Below are positions 21,925 through 34,865 of a DNA stretch of 64,000 bases, one piece after another (positions within the stretch are counted from its first letter, which is position 1; every line of letters begins with the position of its first letter). The notes beneath the pieces are model-generated. The model was not told the origin of the DNA, ran no database searches, and saw only the letters and a program-made list of their open reading frames with translations. The translations under genes were made by a program, and so were the position numbers. Origin of the DNA: Chiridota heheva (Eukaryota; Echinodermata; Holothuroidea; Apodida; Chiridotidae); contig JAIGNY010001654.1 of assembly GCA_020152595.1 (NCBI GenBank), forward strand, positions 518,501 through 582,500, written 5' to 3'.

Positions 21925-23005
21925 AGAATTGTTTTGAAGTAGAGAAACTTGATAAATGACTCCTTCTATAGCTGATAGTTAGTTCCATCTATCATAAACA
22001 TAAGTATAGGCTCAGTGCAATCAGTTCAATATTTGTGACATTAAGAATAAGATTAAATCATTTTTTTGGTCCTTTTTTTCTGCAAGTGACATTTAAAATG
22101 TTTTGAATATTCAGTCATGAGGATTGAATTTGAAAAGACATATCGATATTGCAGATGTTAATGCCAAAAAGAGATTTATACCTGCAAAATAGCCTTCATT
22201 ACATCATACATTTGCGTAGAAATTTGTACAACTCGATGTAAAGAATGACAATGCTTGTAATATATTCTGATGGGTGTTGTATTATTAATTTTTGCATCTT
22301 TACATATGCTGCATGTAGGATATGTTTGTATCCTGATAATTTAATGATATAAATTATAGTGCATACTATGAAGCTGTTAATATAAAGATGTTTGCAAAAT
22401 AGCTTCTGTTATCGTCATAAATATTTATAGCATAATCATGTATACTGTATGTTTTTGGGGGCAAATTATTAATTTCCACACCTTGCAATGGATGAGTGAA
22501 TGGGTGGAAACTTTCTATAAATGTTCAAGGAATGTTTCAAGTTGAGTAAGATTATATATTATCATCCAAATATTGATTTGTAATTATGATCACAGAATTT
22601 CCAATGTGCTTTTTAAGGTGATATATCAAGAATTGACCAAGATAATGAATTTTTTCCTTTTAAGATTTTTTTAATTTGAAGCTAGTTGGTCAAATTTGAT
22701 TGGCTACAGTGGTTAGTTTAAAGAAATTGAGTTACGTTAAGAAGCAATGAATTGCATTTTACAGACATAGCATTATCTCCTTGGACCCCTGACTTTTTGG
22801 ACGTATCCCCGAAAATCTTGATTAGCCCCCCCTGATTTTTGGATGCTGACCATGCATACCTCTTGTTTCCATCTGGCATTGACCATTGGATTTTAAGTTG
22901 TCTGAGAAAGTCATGCCACCTAAGAAGTTTTCTTTATAGGTACATCACTAGTAGTCGAGCAGGCAGGTCATTCAAAGAATATATCTGTGGGTATGAGTTT
23001 TATTT
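21925..23005. other. AT-rich intergenic DNA
   Basis: No gene or repeat family was recognised. Confidence 0.45.
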
Positions 23006-23010
23006 TGTTG

Positions 23011-23185
23011 TGGACAACCAGACAAGTGGTTTGTCTACCCCTGTCTGGACAACCAGACAAGTGGTTTGTCTACCCCTGTCTGGACAACCAGACAAGTGGT
23101 TTGTCTACCCCTGTCTGGACAACCAGACAAGTGGTTTGTCTACCCCTGTCTGGACAACCAGACAAGTGGTTTGTCTACCCCTGTC
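23011..23185. repeat. 35-bp tandem repeat, exactly 5 units
   Basis: The unit is 'tggacaaccagacaagtggt' plus 'ttgtctacccctgtc', near-identical in all five copies. Each unit contains the inverted pair AGACAA/TTGTCT separated by 5 bases, so each could form a small hairpin. The near-perfect identity suggests recent amplification. Confidence 0.95.
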
Positions 23186-23424
23186 AGTGACAACCAACAA
23201 GAAGGTACATGCCTTAGTTTAGGAATTGCTTACAACCCCCTTTATGCCCTAATAACTGTCTTGGCCTTATTTACACATTGGACATGTGAAATTGAGTGGC
23301 ATTAAAGCTTCCATAATCTTAAGTGCAATTTATATTAATACTCTTACTGGAAGCCCTTAGTTGGACCCCGTGGTGTAGCATGTGGTAACACTTGTTCTGA
23401 AATAACCACTTCTCCTCTTATTAT

Positions 23425-23515
23425 TGTTATGTCATGCATTGCTCTTTTATAAATTGTTATGTCATGCATTGCTCTTTTATAAATTGTTATGGTATGCATT
23501 GCTCTTTTATAAATT
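23425..23515. repeat. 30-bp tandem repeat, 3 units
   Basis: 'gtcatgcattgctcttttat' starts at 23431, 23461 and, with two changes, 23491. Confidence 0.9.
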
Positions 23516-23990
23516 GTTAATTTATTTTTTAATTTATTCATTATTTAAACATTTTGTAATTGCTGTTGAAAAAGTTGGTGTTTTGTATTTTTTTAGCGTT
23601 AATTGTCCAGTGCTGTGGTCTTGTTAATTACAAGATGGGATTCCTTTTTAAACTATTGTTGGTATTGGAGCTGTAAATATCTCTCAGTCGACAAACCTGA
23701 ACCATTCGTCATTGTTTTAACGTCTTCTGAATCATATTGTATATAAAGTATTCATTGTGTTTTATGAGCGGTGTTTGTGATACAGAAGAATTTCATGAGC
23801 GTACAAGAAACACTTGTAAGTAGGTGTCATTGGAGATTTGGACAGTAAAAAATTGTTATGGACCAACTCTTTGATTATGCAAATGAATTTGAGGGTGAAA
23901 TCTTGGTGCATTTTACTTTTTCTTCTATTTTATTTTTGTCATGCATATGGGGATTTTCCTCTTCTTGCCTTTTAGTTGTATTTCTTGTAA

Positions 23991-24378
23991 AGGCCGTTAC
24001 ACACCGAACACGACGCGACAAGCGATTTTTTAAACAAAATTGAATAAAACAAAGGAAAAGAAACATTTTGTCCTTTTGTTTTCAGAAAAGCATCGTCATC
24101 GCATGGCTATTCAGATAATAACTGAAAATTGATTGAAGCGTTTCTACGCCCAATAAAGCAAAATTTGCGTCTCGGTCGAAAACCATGTCACACTTAATCA
24201 AAATTCTCCACATTTTGTACAAAAAAGCATATCCAGAAAAGGTTCCAGTATCATCAGAATGCCTCAATTGTAAGCTTTATTGTGTGTAAGCAAAAAGTCA
24301 AAGCATCTTATAATATTTGTTTCCTGTATGATTATCTAAAATACCGCTCGCCACGCGTCGTTAAGTGTGTAACGGCCT
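23991..24378. mobile_element. TAA-flanked MITE (PIF/Harbinger-like), copy 2
   Basis: Ends AGGCCGTTACACA and TGTGTAACGGCCT flanked by TAA at 23988-23990 and 24379-24381. The interior matches copy 1 (19248-19631) in inverted orientation, including 'gcatggctattcagat' and 'gcaaaaagtcaaagcatc'. Confidence 0.88.
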
Positions 24379-24649
24379 TAAGTGTTAAGATTTAGAATCA
24401 CTGGCTTTGAACGTGATTTGTAAGGCCAGGAGTTTAAGGTTAATAAGAAAGTTGAGATCTTGTCTCATAGTTTGTTAATGATGTAGACGAAGGTTTGTGG
24501 AAGAGTTAACCATCAAGCATCATTCTTTATCATCTGCATGCTTAATGTACACCCAAGTTTGTCGTGCGTACCTTGACGATTTCAGTTATTAATTAAATAG
24601 AAGCAAAAAATTGTTTGGATTTTAGAGTTTTAGGATTGCCGCTAATTGA

Positions 24650-25162
24650 TTAAAGGATTAGTTCCGTGGTCAAACAAGTCCATCTGATATGAAAATGGAA
24701 TTTAAAAGAAATAAAATGGTGAAGAAAGCATTACAAAAATCTTATTACATAAAGGAGATATTTGAATCTAAAGTATGGTATCGTTTATGTAGAAATGACT
24801 GAAATCAGACTAGTTGTGACATCACAGCCTCAGATCCCTCACATTCTTTATGTAGTCTATCATATTTTATCCTTCGATTTTGTGGTTTAAAAACCAATGG
24901 ATATAACAGGAAAGTAGTGAAACATCGAATAAGGGTAATTATAATTTACTACCTGAAGAAAGTTCAAGGGAAATAATCATTGCATTAGCAATTGTTAAGA
25001 ATGTGAGGATGAGAGTGCTAACTCTCTGTAGTAGACAGTTTCTACAAAAATGATATCAAACTTTAAACCTAAATATCTCCTTAACAGAATTATTTGATTT
25101 TTGCACTTTTTCTTTACCATTTTGTTTCTTTTGAAGTCCTCTTGACAGTGACCCAATCCTTC
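24650..25162. mobile_element. Foldback MITE FB1, copy 2
   Basis: Starts 'aaaggattagttccgtggtc'. The core 'gacatcacagcctcaga' and inverted right arm ('atatctccttaacagaat', 'ttttgtttcttttgaagtcc') match FB1 copy 1, but the right terminus is more decayed ('cccaatccttcaag'). Confidence 0.8.
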
Positions 25163-25844
25163 AAGTCCTTTAATTTGATTTGATATCTATATTGCAAAAT
25201 TGAACCAGGAATTGTCACAATCAAATCTTTTGTTGTGTAGATAGAGTTTTGCTAACCTTAAGGGTGAGGACAAAAGGGGAAAAAATTACCAAAAATTTAG
25301 TTATGTTATATTTCTGCTTTCTTTCAAGCTCTTCCTTCCCCACATTATTGTCTTATAAATAGTACGGAAAACAGGGATACAGCTGATGATGTTAACAGGT
25401 GCATTAGTAGGCTAATTTGACTGGAGGGGAGGGGGTGAAATATAAGATTTACCGACGATTAACTAATAATCAAAATAAACATTGCTCTATACTGTCTTGT
25501 TTGGTATTTTCTAGCCTTAAGTTTTACCGACCTGTTAATAGATTTAACGACTAATCTCAAATTTTACCGACAAGTCTCAAATATTGGGGGTTGTTGTGAC
25601 TTCCCCGATATTTATGTCATTGAATGTTAAGCGTTGGTTTAATCTTGTTATTCCACGTTTCTTGTTTCTCTCAGAGAGAAAAAGTTACGAGAGAATCTTG
25701 TAACTTTTTAAACTCCTTTATCATAGAAGTCCATCAACTCCACGAATGTGAGTTGTTATGTAATATTCATTGAACACATTAAAGTTTGAGGCTCTTTTTG
25801 ACAAAAGAAAAGACGATTAGTTGATTGAAGTTCCCTCAAGTACT

Positions 25845-26325
25845 AAATACAGTGCAAAGGATGTTCTGGGTTTTGAAAAGTAAATATAAGCATTTTATTT
25901 ATTTTTCATTACTTAAACTCAGAAAATAATGATGTAATTAGGTACACAATGTTGAAGCCACAATGTAATTGTGAGCAACTCACAATAGAAGAAGAATTTT
26001 GTCCAAATTGATGTTTTTTTTCTCATTCAAACATACTCCTATTCTAGGGCATTGATACTACTCCTATACTAGGACATTGACACTTTGCAGACAACTACTT
26101 CTATTAACATTGATCTGTTTTGAAGAGAAAGGTAGTTTTAGAGTCTGGTATAAGCATCTGTGCTAATTATCGCTGTTATTAAGCTCAAATCATGGTTAAG
26201 TATGAATTTTCCATATTTTGGAAATAATGCATTATATAAAACATAATTTGGTGCATCTTTTTGTAAATCATGTGCTGCAGATTTCCATGAGAATGTCATT
26301 TTGAAAAGCAGTAATGAAAGTTTTT
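25845..26325 (+). repeat. Dispersed repeat, copy 1 (second copy at 31535-31955)
   Basis: Shares with 31535-31955, in order, 'tctgggttttgaaaagta', 'aatgatgatgtaat', 'cactttgcaga', 'ctgttttgaaga', 'atcgctgttatt' and 'aaatcatgtgctgcaga'. Both copies have the same orientation. No terminal inverted repeats were found, so it could be an unrecognised transposon or a segmental duplicate. Confidence 0.75.
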
Positions 26326-26808
26326 GGGGGTCTGTGAAATTATTGGTACGGAGAAAATTCTTATTGAAACTTGCTCAAAATTGACAGGAGCCCATTGCAA
26401 CTCAAATATGCTCAATCGGGACCCTCAAGCAATATCTGTTTTTATCCTAATTCCCAGTAACTTTATGCTGGGCAAGGGCATATTGGTTCTGCCACCCCTG
26501 GAGAAGGGGATGTAGGGGTAAAATCTTCCTTGACCATCTTACCTGTGATGGTTTTATACTGTTTATGCTGAGCATTGGCCATATAGATTGAGTCATTAGA
26601 TGTGCCTTCGTTGGGCATCATACAGTCGATAAATATATTGAGTATAATTATTACATTTTTTAAATTCCCTCCATACTTGTGTAAAATCTTTTTTTCTTAC
26701 TTTCTGTGTGTTGTATTAACTATGTGCAATAATGCTCTCAGTTCAGGGACCAATTAGAACCTCAGTTTCTGTGCCAAATTTAAATTTTGATCGAGTGCAA
26801 CGTTATTG

Positions 26809-27332
26809 ATTAATTCAGGGGTCAAGCAAGGTCATCCCATATGAAAGAGGAACTCAATGGTGAAACAAAATGGTGAAGAAAGCATTCTTCTGTTATGAAG
26901 ATATTTTGACTTTTAGTTTAAATTTCTGTATCATTTGTGTAGAAACGACTGATACCAGACTAGTTGTGACATCACAGCCTCAGGTTCTTCAGTCTTTATG
27001 AAATCTTATCATATTTTTTCCTGAGGTTTTGTGGCCTAAAAACCATTGAAACCATCAGGAAAGAAGTAAAACATAATCTTGTAAGGGTTATTGTAATTGC
27101 CACCTGAAGAAAGATAAAAGAGTTAAATCAATTTTCTTCACAATACATTAACAATTGTTAAGAATGTGAGGATGATGGCACCAATGTTCTACAGTAGACT
27201 TACTACAAGTCATTTGTGCTAAAATGAGACTTAACGGAATAAGATATTGTTGTAGTTTCTTCACCATTTTGTTTCCATTAAAGTCCTCTTTCATATAAGA
27301 TAAACTTGCTTGACCATTAGAGTAATCCTTTG
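26809..27332. mobile_element. Foldback MITE FB1, copy 3
   Basis: Carries the FB1 core ('tagttgtgacatcacagcct', 'atttgtgtagaaacgactga') and inverted right end ('accattagagtaatcctttg'). It is more diverged than copies 1 and 4. Confidence 0.75.
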
Positions 27333-27712
27333 ACTTATGATGATATGTAAGTAAACTTCAAGGTAATTTTAATCAATTTTAGGCTAAATAAGTAATAATG
27401 AGTTACTCTGCATGAAATGTAGAATGTAATGTACCTTTTGAGGATATTTCTTTTGAAGAATCAAAAATTGATGCTCATAATTATGTGTTACATGAACATC
27501 ATCATTCTTATGACTTAAGCTTCCTAATTTTGCATAGAATGTTTTTGTATTTCTGTGCAGTTAATTATGGTAAATGGTTAAAATCCTAATTCTTTTGGAA
27601 AAGGTGCTTTTTGATAACTTTTGTAAGTGGGAGGTGTTTGTAATCCTGATCCTAAGTCCTGGACCTTGTCCTGATCTGCTTTTTGAAAATAGAATATTTA
27701 TCTCTGGAATAG

Positions 27713-28285
27713 ATATGTACAACCAGTGGTGTATATGTACAACCAGATATGTACAACCAGTGGTGTATATGTACAACCAGATATGTACAACCAGTGGTGT
27801 ATATGTACAACCAGATAGGTACAACCAGTGGTGTATATGTACAACCAGATATGTACAACCAGTGGTGTATATGTACAACCAGTGGTGTATATGTACAACC
27901 AGATATGTATAACCAGTGGTGTATATGTACAACCAGATATGTACAACCAGTGGTGTATATGTACAACCAGATATGTGCAACCAGTGGTGTATATGTACAA
28001 CCAGTGGTGTATATGTACAACCAGTGCTGTATATGTACAACCAGTGCTGTATATGTACAACCAGTGGTGTATATGTACAACCAGTGCTGTATATGTACAA
28101 CCAGTGGTGTATATGTACAACCAGTGGTGTATATGTACAACCAGATATGTACAACCAGTGGTGTATATGTACAACCAGTGGTGTATATGTACAACCAGTG
28201 GTGTATATGTACAACCAGTGGTGTATATGTACAACCAGTGGTGTATATGTACAACCAGTGGTGTATATGTACAACCAGATATGCA
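27713..28285. repeat. Two-unit minisatellite (14 bp and 20 bp)
   Basis: Built from X = 'atatgtacaaccag' and Y = 'tggtgtatatgtacaaccag'. The left half is mainly alternating XY (34-bp dimers); the right half is mostly Y runs. Variant units ('ataggtac', 'atatgtata', 'gtgctgtat') mark single copies or short runs. ORFs across it on both strands are artefacts. Confidence 0.95.
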
Positions 28286-28289
28286 AAGG

Positions 28290-29770
28290 GTGATTACCCC
28301 ACCAATATTTCTCAATATTCCATTTTTAATCAGTTCAAAATTAGTAACCATTTTGGGCCATATTTTGTATCCTGTTGGTTTATTTCTGTTAATTGCCCCA
28401 CATGTATGGAAATTGTAGCTATGCCACTGTATACAACCTTGGACATTTTCTTATGAAGATAATGTGAATGATGTTTCTAGCAGGCAAAATAACATCAGCA
28501 AATAACCTCTGGTTTAAACTGTGATTCACAAGAGTGGAAACAAAAAAACTCACTGTAACACTTAATATAATGTGGCCAAAGTTATCACTTAATTAATTCA
28601 AATTTACAAATGAAAGAATTACTTAACCATCTCTGTTAAACAATCAAAACCAAAGTTTCAAGAAGCAAATATAAGATATGATAGAAATACAATAACAAAA
28701 ATGTCATTCCCAAAAATAGGTTGGATAGCTCCAAGAAGAGAAATATCCCCTAAAAATCCTCGCACAGCAGGTCCAATAAACCCACTAAAACAGCCCCACA
28801 AGCAAGTAAGGGGCATATAACCCCAAGAAAGGGAGGAAGGCTCGAAGCCGGCCCCTCCAGCAGAAGCCGACACCCCCTCCAACTGAGTGGACTGAAGCAA
28901 AGCTGGTACAAAGTCGCATCCAACGATGGACCCATAACTCAAACCCCCAAAACACGAGAACAAACTCTGAAATGAATTCTCACCCAAATATCATCCATTT
29001 CAATCAGTTAATCGGATTTTATATTGAAATTTCAACTTATTTTAGAGAGGAGTAGTTAAGCCCTTTTACTACACCATAATGTGCATGGAAGAATGTGTTG
29101 TTTTTTTGTATTAAAATTTCTATACACTGTCACTGTTAGAGGGTCATTTTCCTAAACCTAAACCCTTTTCCAAGCCACTTAAAATGGAAAAATCAATTGC
29201 TCAGAAATGGGTCTAGATGGGTGATACAAAAAGTTACAAGGGTATCTTGAGTGGCAACATGTATTGGTTTGTTTTTTTAATACAATTTTTGCTCCCAATG
29301 AAACTGGTAAAGCATTTGCTGAGCCTTATGTCTACTAAAACATTTGCCCCAAAACTGTTACGCTGTGTACCCCCCACCCCCCTTGTACAGTTATTTGACG
29401 TTGTTGTATAGGATTATAGAAGTATTTGATGATTAGTATGAGTAGTTGGGAATAGATTGTATTTTTACTTCTAATTATTTGATAAGTCACAAATTGTGCA
29501 ATAGCATTCCAAATGGTTAAAATTAGAAGCAATATGGAATTTAAAGTATTTTTCATTTTGAAATATAGTTGACTATTTTGAAAGTTTTTTTAATTTGTTG
29601 TTTGATTTTCAATGTATTATTTCAAAGGTTCATGAAGAAAAAAAAAGTTGCTTTCATATTTTTCAAAAGAGTGCTGCAAAGTTTGTCTTCTTTTTTCATA
29701 TGTGTACATTTTTTTAATGGTGATGTAGTGAAATTGTGAATCTGTAAAGTATTTATTGCTGCCTTTGATT
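28290..29770. other. Intergenic DNA, one possible SINE remnant
   Basis: Mostly unremarkable. On the minus strand around 28875-28925 the string 'cttcagtccactcag' is shared with the SINE at 42392-42652, which hints at a decayed SINE body. No tRNA-like head was found. Confidence 0.35.
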
Positions 29771-30181
29771 GGTGCAGAGAATGGAGTTTCCGTGACATGG
29801 TGACATTTTGTTGCAAAATTTCATGCCCCAAAATTTGTGACATTTTGTGACAAAATGAACATAAACAGATGTATTCAAATTTGCCTGACATTTTGTGACA
29901 TGTTTTACCCTTTCACTCACATTCATTTGTAATTTGATGTTGCATTTTAGTGGTGGATTTCATTTTTTTGAAGCAGACATAACCAAATGATCCTTTGTAT
30001 GGGTATCACCAGTCAACTGATCATATGTGTGAATCTATGCCAATCAAATGTGACAAAGGCAAAACTGACGTGACATTCTGTGCAAAAGGTGCCAAAGTTA
30101 TATGACATTTGAGACATGTGACAAATTTTTTTGTGACATGACATTTTGTGACAAGCCATCAATCATCGCTCCATTCTCTGA
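29770..30181. mobile_element. Probable MITE with CAGAGAATGGAG ends
   Basis: CAGAGAATGGAG near 29775 is mirrored by CTCCATTCTCTG near 30169-30180. The interior is dominated by degenerate 'gacattttgtgaca' repeats in both orientations. Ends starting CAG suggest hAT ancestry, but the flanks (GATTGGTG and AAGGTGTG) match only partly. Confidence 0.55.
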
Positions 30182-30249
30182 AGGTGTGATGTGAGAGTCC
30201 TTGAATTACCATCTTTTATACTATTTATTTTTAGACTGTTAGACTGTTT

Positions 30250-30611
30250 GGGCGTGTTCTCACTTGTCTCGAGATCCCGATCCCGTTGATCATCTTGATT
30301 GTTGATTGTAGGAAAAACAATTTCATATGTTCTCATTTGAGTTGTGGGTGAATTGATCGCGAGGCATAAGCTAGCTGGGTATTATTTACTAAATCATTTC
30401 AAGGAAACTGATTTGCATTCACACTTTTTTTTTTATAATCTCATCGGCGGATCTGATCGCCTGCTCCGGACCACGATCCTACCCTCAAGGAGAACCAAGA
30501 TCCAAGCGACTGGGATCAGATCCTGTGAGCGTTCACACAGTAAAAAATCGGCGGATCTGATCCCCTGCAGTGGGTCTGATTGGCTGCTCATTCTCAAGTG
30601 AGAACACTCCC
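30250..30611. mobile_element. MITE with GGGCGTGTTCTCACTTG ends
   Basis: The left end GGGCGTGTTCTCACTTG is mirrored by CAAGTGAGAACACTCCC with one mismatch. TTT flanks both sides. The interior is GC-richer than its surroundings, with several 'ggatctgatc' and 'gatccgcc'-like palindromic strings. No ORF. Confidence 0.8.
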
Positions 30612-31534
30612 TTTGTAGAGAACTTTGATGTATTCAAATGATTAAAAAGAGTATAGATGCAAGGAAGTTCATGTGTGAGTTAGTTTATTAGTTTTGCATT
30701 CTTTAAGGGTGTGGGGTTGGGGAGGAATGATAACTCATGAAATGCTTTTTATTTGGTTACAGCTAGAACAGAAGAATATAAATCGTTATACAATTGTCAT
30801 GTTAGCCTTTTCAGACACCACAGTACTCGGAATAATAAAACAAACCATGATTGGTTATTTTTCCAATTACCATAAATTTGAACAATGACTTGCCTTATGC
30901 ATATTTGTTAAGTTGGAATAAGAAAAATTGTCTTCATGACCAAAATTGTTTTAGCTTTGATAAGTGTGACTGGATATCTATGATCTAACCTTTGTAGTAT
31001 TTCTCCATATTTCTTAGATTTGTAAGCTAATTGAAAGTACCTCAGAAATAATGAAAAGGAGAGTTATTATTTGTAGTTCCTAATGGTAGCTATAATTCTG
31101 AGTAAAAGGGGGATGCAATATGAATTCAAAATATTTAGGATTAAAAGTATACTACTCTGTAATCCATGTTTAATATTAATATTGTATGCTGTTATGTAGT
31201 TCGTTCATGATGTAGGGCCAAATTCATTTTTGCCCTCCACTGCTAAGACTAAACAGCAGAGTAATACTGATTTACTTCACCATATCAACTAAGCTATAAT
31301 GGATTTAAATGGACTGAAACTGTGTAATGCCATAACAGGTGGTCTTCAGTGCTACACCAACCTGCTATGGCTGTTATTTAATTTTGACTTTGCTGGTTAA
31401 TTCCCAAGATTAGAAGTTTCACAGTATGTATTGTTAAAGAGATGTTATGTAATCAGCATTCATTGAGCTCCAATCCTTTTTGACAAATGAATGGAGTGGG
31501 TAATGACATTACCTGGAGACTGTAAATAATGTTG

Positions 31535-31955
31535 GTAAAGGCTATTCTGGGTTTTGAAAAGTAAAAATTACTATTTATATAACTTAACTTAACCTGAGGA
31601 AATGATGATGTAATGAGTTAAACAATGCTGAATGGTAGTTTTTGTCCAAATTGATAATGATTATATCCAATTAACAATTGAGTGCAATCCTACACCTGTT
31701 GATTGACGTTCATAGACACTTTGCAGATAACTATTTCTATTTACATTAAACTGTTTTGAAGAAAAAGGCAGTTTTTAAGTTGGGGATAAGCATTTGTGCT
31801 TTTTATCGCTGTTATTTGGCTCGAATGGTTAAGTATGATATTTTTCTATATTTTGGTAAAAACGCAATATCTAAAACATACTTTGGTGCACCTATTTGTA
31901 AATCATGTGCTGCAGAATTCCTTGAGAATGTCATTTTGGAAAGCAGTTAATGAAA
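31535..31955 (+). repeat. Dispersed repeat, copy 2 (see 25845-26325)
   Basis: Collinear with the first copy, in the same orientation and with scattered substitutions and short indels. The two are about 5.7 kb apart. Confidence 0.75.
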
Positions 31956-32141
31956 GTTGCCTTGCTGAGAATGATATTTTGATAATGATTGTAAAAATGA
32001 TAATTTAAAAAATTGTACAAAAAAAAGTGTGTTGTATTCATTAAATAATATTGTAAGTTTTCCACTTTTGGGTTGTTTGATTTGTGTAGTTTTTCAAAAG
32101 AATCAAGTTGTTTTGTGCATAAAACTAGTGTTAGTTACACA

Positions 32142-32637
32142 GAAGATGCTCTAATCAGTCCTGGCTCTAATCAGTCTTGGCTCTAATCAGTCCTGGCTCT
32201 AATCAATCCTGGCTCTAATCTGTTCTGGCTCTAATCTGGTTCTAATCAGTCCTGGCTCTAATCTGGCTCTAATCAGTCCTGGCTCTAATCAGTCCTGGCT
32301 CTAATCAGTCCTGGCTCTAATCTGTCCTGTCTCTAATCTGGTTCTAATCAGTTCTGGCTCTGATCAGTCCTGGCTCTGATCAGTCCTGGCTATGATCAGT
32401 CCTGGCTATGATCAGTCCTGGCTCTGATCCCTTCTGGCTCTGATCAGTCCTGGCTCTGATCAGTCCTGGCTCTGATCAGTCCTGGCTATGATCAGTCCTG
32501 GCTATGATCAGTCCTGGCTCTGATCCTTCTGGCTCTGATCAGTCCTGGCTCTGATCAGTCCTGGCTCTGATCTGTACTGGCTCTGATCTGTACTGGCTCT
32601 GATCAGTCCTGGCTCTGATCAGTCCTGGCTCTGATCA
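32142..32637. repeat. 16-bp minisatellite, about 30 units
   Basis: The unit is 'ctggctctaatcagtc'. Left of about 32355 nearly all units read TAATCA; to the right they read TGATCA, a sharp change of subtype. Shorter variants ('ctaatctggtt') interrupt the left half. Confidence 0.95.
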
Positions 32638-32699
32638 TGATCTTATAAGGAGATTATTAACTCAAGTTCCCAAAGGGCATAGCAAACCTGGTAAGTGCA

Positions 32700-33780
32700 T
32701 AGGGTGGGGGAGAGATAAGGTGGGGAAGATTTGTTTTTAGGCAACCAATATTTTTATGCTCTGAAGAATGATAAAAAAACAGACCAACAATGGTGCTCAG
32801 GTCAGAGATCTTGGGAGGGTTAATTGATAATAATATCCTTTAAAAAAAAAAATTGACATTGGGTCAGTAAAATAGGAACCATTCATATTTTCAGACTTTT
32901 TCCAAATTTGGTAAAAACCCAACTTGAATAATGACATTTATGAAATTTCAAGTAGGGCAGAACTGCTCAATGCTTATTTAATTTCCCACTTATTAACAGT
33001 GAAAGTGTCAATATTTTGGAACATATGTGAAACTTACTTGGGAGTGCAGAGCAAAATACTTGTGTAATTACTTCCAAGTTGGATGGAGATTATGTTTTTG
33101 CCTGCATTTGTTTGTCTGTTTGTTTGTCATCAACATATCTCAAGAACTGATGATTGGATTTAAATTAAATTTGCTGTGTGGTTTTGTTACAACTTAAGCA
33201 AGAAGTGATTAAAATTTGGGACATGTTGTAGCCGGGGAAGGGCATAAATGGAAGGGGTAGGGATGTATTAAAGTGAATTGTCTGTCATTAACATATCTCA
33301 AGAAGTGATGATTGGATTTTGAATAAATTGGTGAGTGGTTAGGGATGAAGTGATTAAAATTTGGGACATTGCAATATGGAAAGGGTAGAAATGAAGGATG
33401 GGGATGTTGTAGGTGAGATATGTTGAGACTTAGTTCTAACTTTCCAATGGAATGTGCTGAATTTGTGCCTTGAAAGCCAAACAAAACAATTTTCTGGACT
33501 CAAAAAAAAAATCACCAATTGTACAACCAATGTTATTTTGAGAGGACTTAAATTCATTAAAATTGTCAAATTTCCAAACATATTTGTATAGGATATTTTT
33601 GTCTCAATTTTCAAGTAGTCTCATTAATGTAGTCATTAAGCATCAGAAGTTTTAAACTTGATGAGGGCAGAGAATTTTAAGAATTGTCAAAGAATTTTGA
33701 GTTATTTGACTCTTATAAGGTTTTAGTATAACTACTGCAAGTAATGGATTTTTGATATGTATTAAGCTATAATTTTTCTT
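32700..33780. other. Intergenic DNA with a local duplication
   Basis: 'catatctcaagaactgatga' near 33135 recurs as 'catatctcaagaagtgatga' near 33293, each followed by a related 'ttggatttaaattaaattt'-like string and then 'gaagtgattaaaatttggga'. This is a direct duplication of about 160 bp. No gene was seen. Confidence 0.55.
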
Positions 33781-33783
33781 ACT

Positions 33784-34137
33784 TGAACCTTACTCTACCA
33801 GCACTTTTTTGAAAATGCACCTGGGAGGCGGAGTCAAAGACAGGGCACCCAAAACTGCGATAATATTACTGCCGTAGTAGAGTAAGGGTTAATTGCAGGC
33901 TTGTTATTGAAGGGTCCTCTGTCTTCCGAACAGCAAAGTCGGGCTCGTTCCGCTTCAGTGACCCGCTGGGCTGCCCACTGGGTCCATGCTGCATATATTT
34001 TGGAGTCGGCGCACTTGTTGCGGGTTGATTAACCCTTACTCTAGCAGCACTTTTTTGAAAATGCACCTGGGAGGCAGAGTAAAAGACGGGGCACCCAAAA
34101 CAGCGATAATATTGCCGCGTGGTATAGTAAGGGTTAA
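33784..34137. mobile_element. Composite TTAA-flanked MITE, copy 2
   Basis: Same module-spacer-module layout as 7010-7364. The first module starts 'ccttactctaccagcac' at 33788 and ends 'gagtaaggg' before TTAA at 33889-33892. The second module is bordered by TTAA at 34029-34032 and 34134-34137. The left outer TTAA has decayed to TTGA (33784-33787). The spacer shares 'gaagggtcctctgtcttcc' and 'tgctgcatatattttggagt' with copy 1. Confidence 0.8.
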
Positions 34138-34865
34138 GTGAGAATTAAGATCCAAATGATAACCTATCTTCCATTAAGCAAGGTGATGCAAATTCATTCC
34201 ATTGATAAAAATGCATCGTTTTTGCAGTTTCAAAATTTGAGATGGAATTTTTGTTTCGAGTTTCTCATTTATGCAGTCCATGAAGAGGCCTTTACTTTTT
34301 TATTCTATTTTGTATTTTCACGAATACTTGCTGTACTCTTAGAAAATATGATGTACATATTAAATATTTTGATTGATATTTTTGTCTTGATTGTGCTTGT
34401 ATGTTGAATATACAGTGTCTGGCTTTGAAATTTCTGTCTTTGTAATTTATTTCAACTCAAATCACTAATGGTTTTTGTCTTTTCCAATTTTGTTATTTAA
34501 TCTAATGTTTTAGTTTATTTAGGATTTGGGACAGTAGCAAGTGGTTTAAGGTGCACCCAATACATCCGTCTGTCGGTAAAAGAGTGTTTTTTCTCAAAGA
34601 ATTACTCTACATTTCCTGAAAAATGAAGGAGATTCCATCCACTACATTCCTCTATTGGTGAAAAATGTTTTTTCTCAAAGAATTACTCTACATTGTATCT
34701 CAGTCACAAGTTATTCAGGGCACAAAAATTGGACATGAGGGAGATTTCCCCAAAATTAAAGATTTCCCCCAAAATTGAAGGTTTCCCAAAAATTGACTAA
34801 TGATTTTCCAGTACATTTTGACCTCTTATAGCCAGGGTATATTTGTGGTTCTTGCCTCCTGAGAA

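Noticed and set aside
27561..28456. ORFs of about 110-240 codons on both strands
   Set aside because: They follow the 14/20-bp minisatellite; the peptides are pure repeat (YMYNQWCICTT) with no independent coding evidence.
28658..28987. 109-codon minus-strand ORF
   Set aside because: It shows no family motif, overlaps a second ORF in another frame, and contains a SINE-like string.
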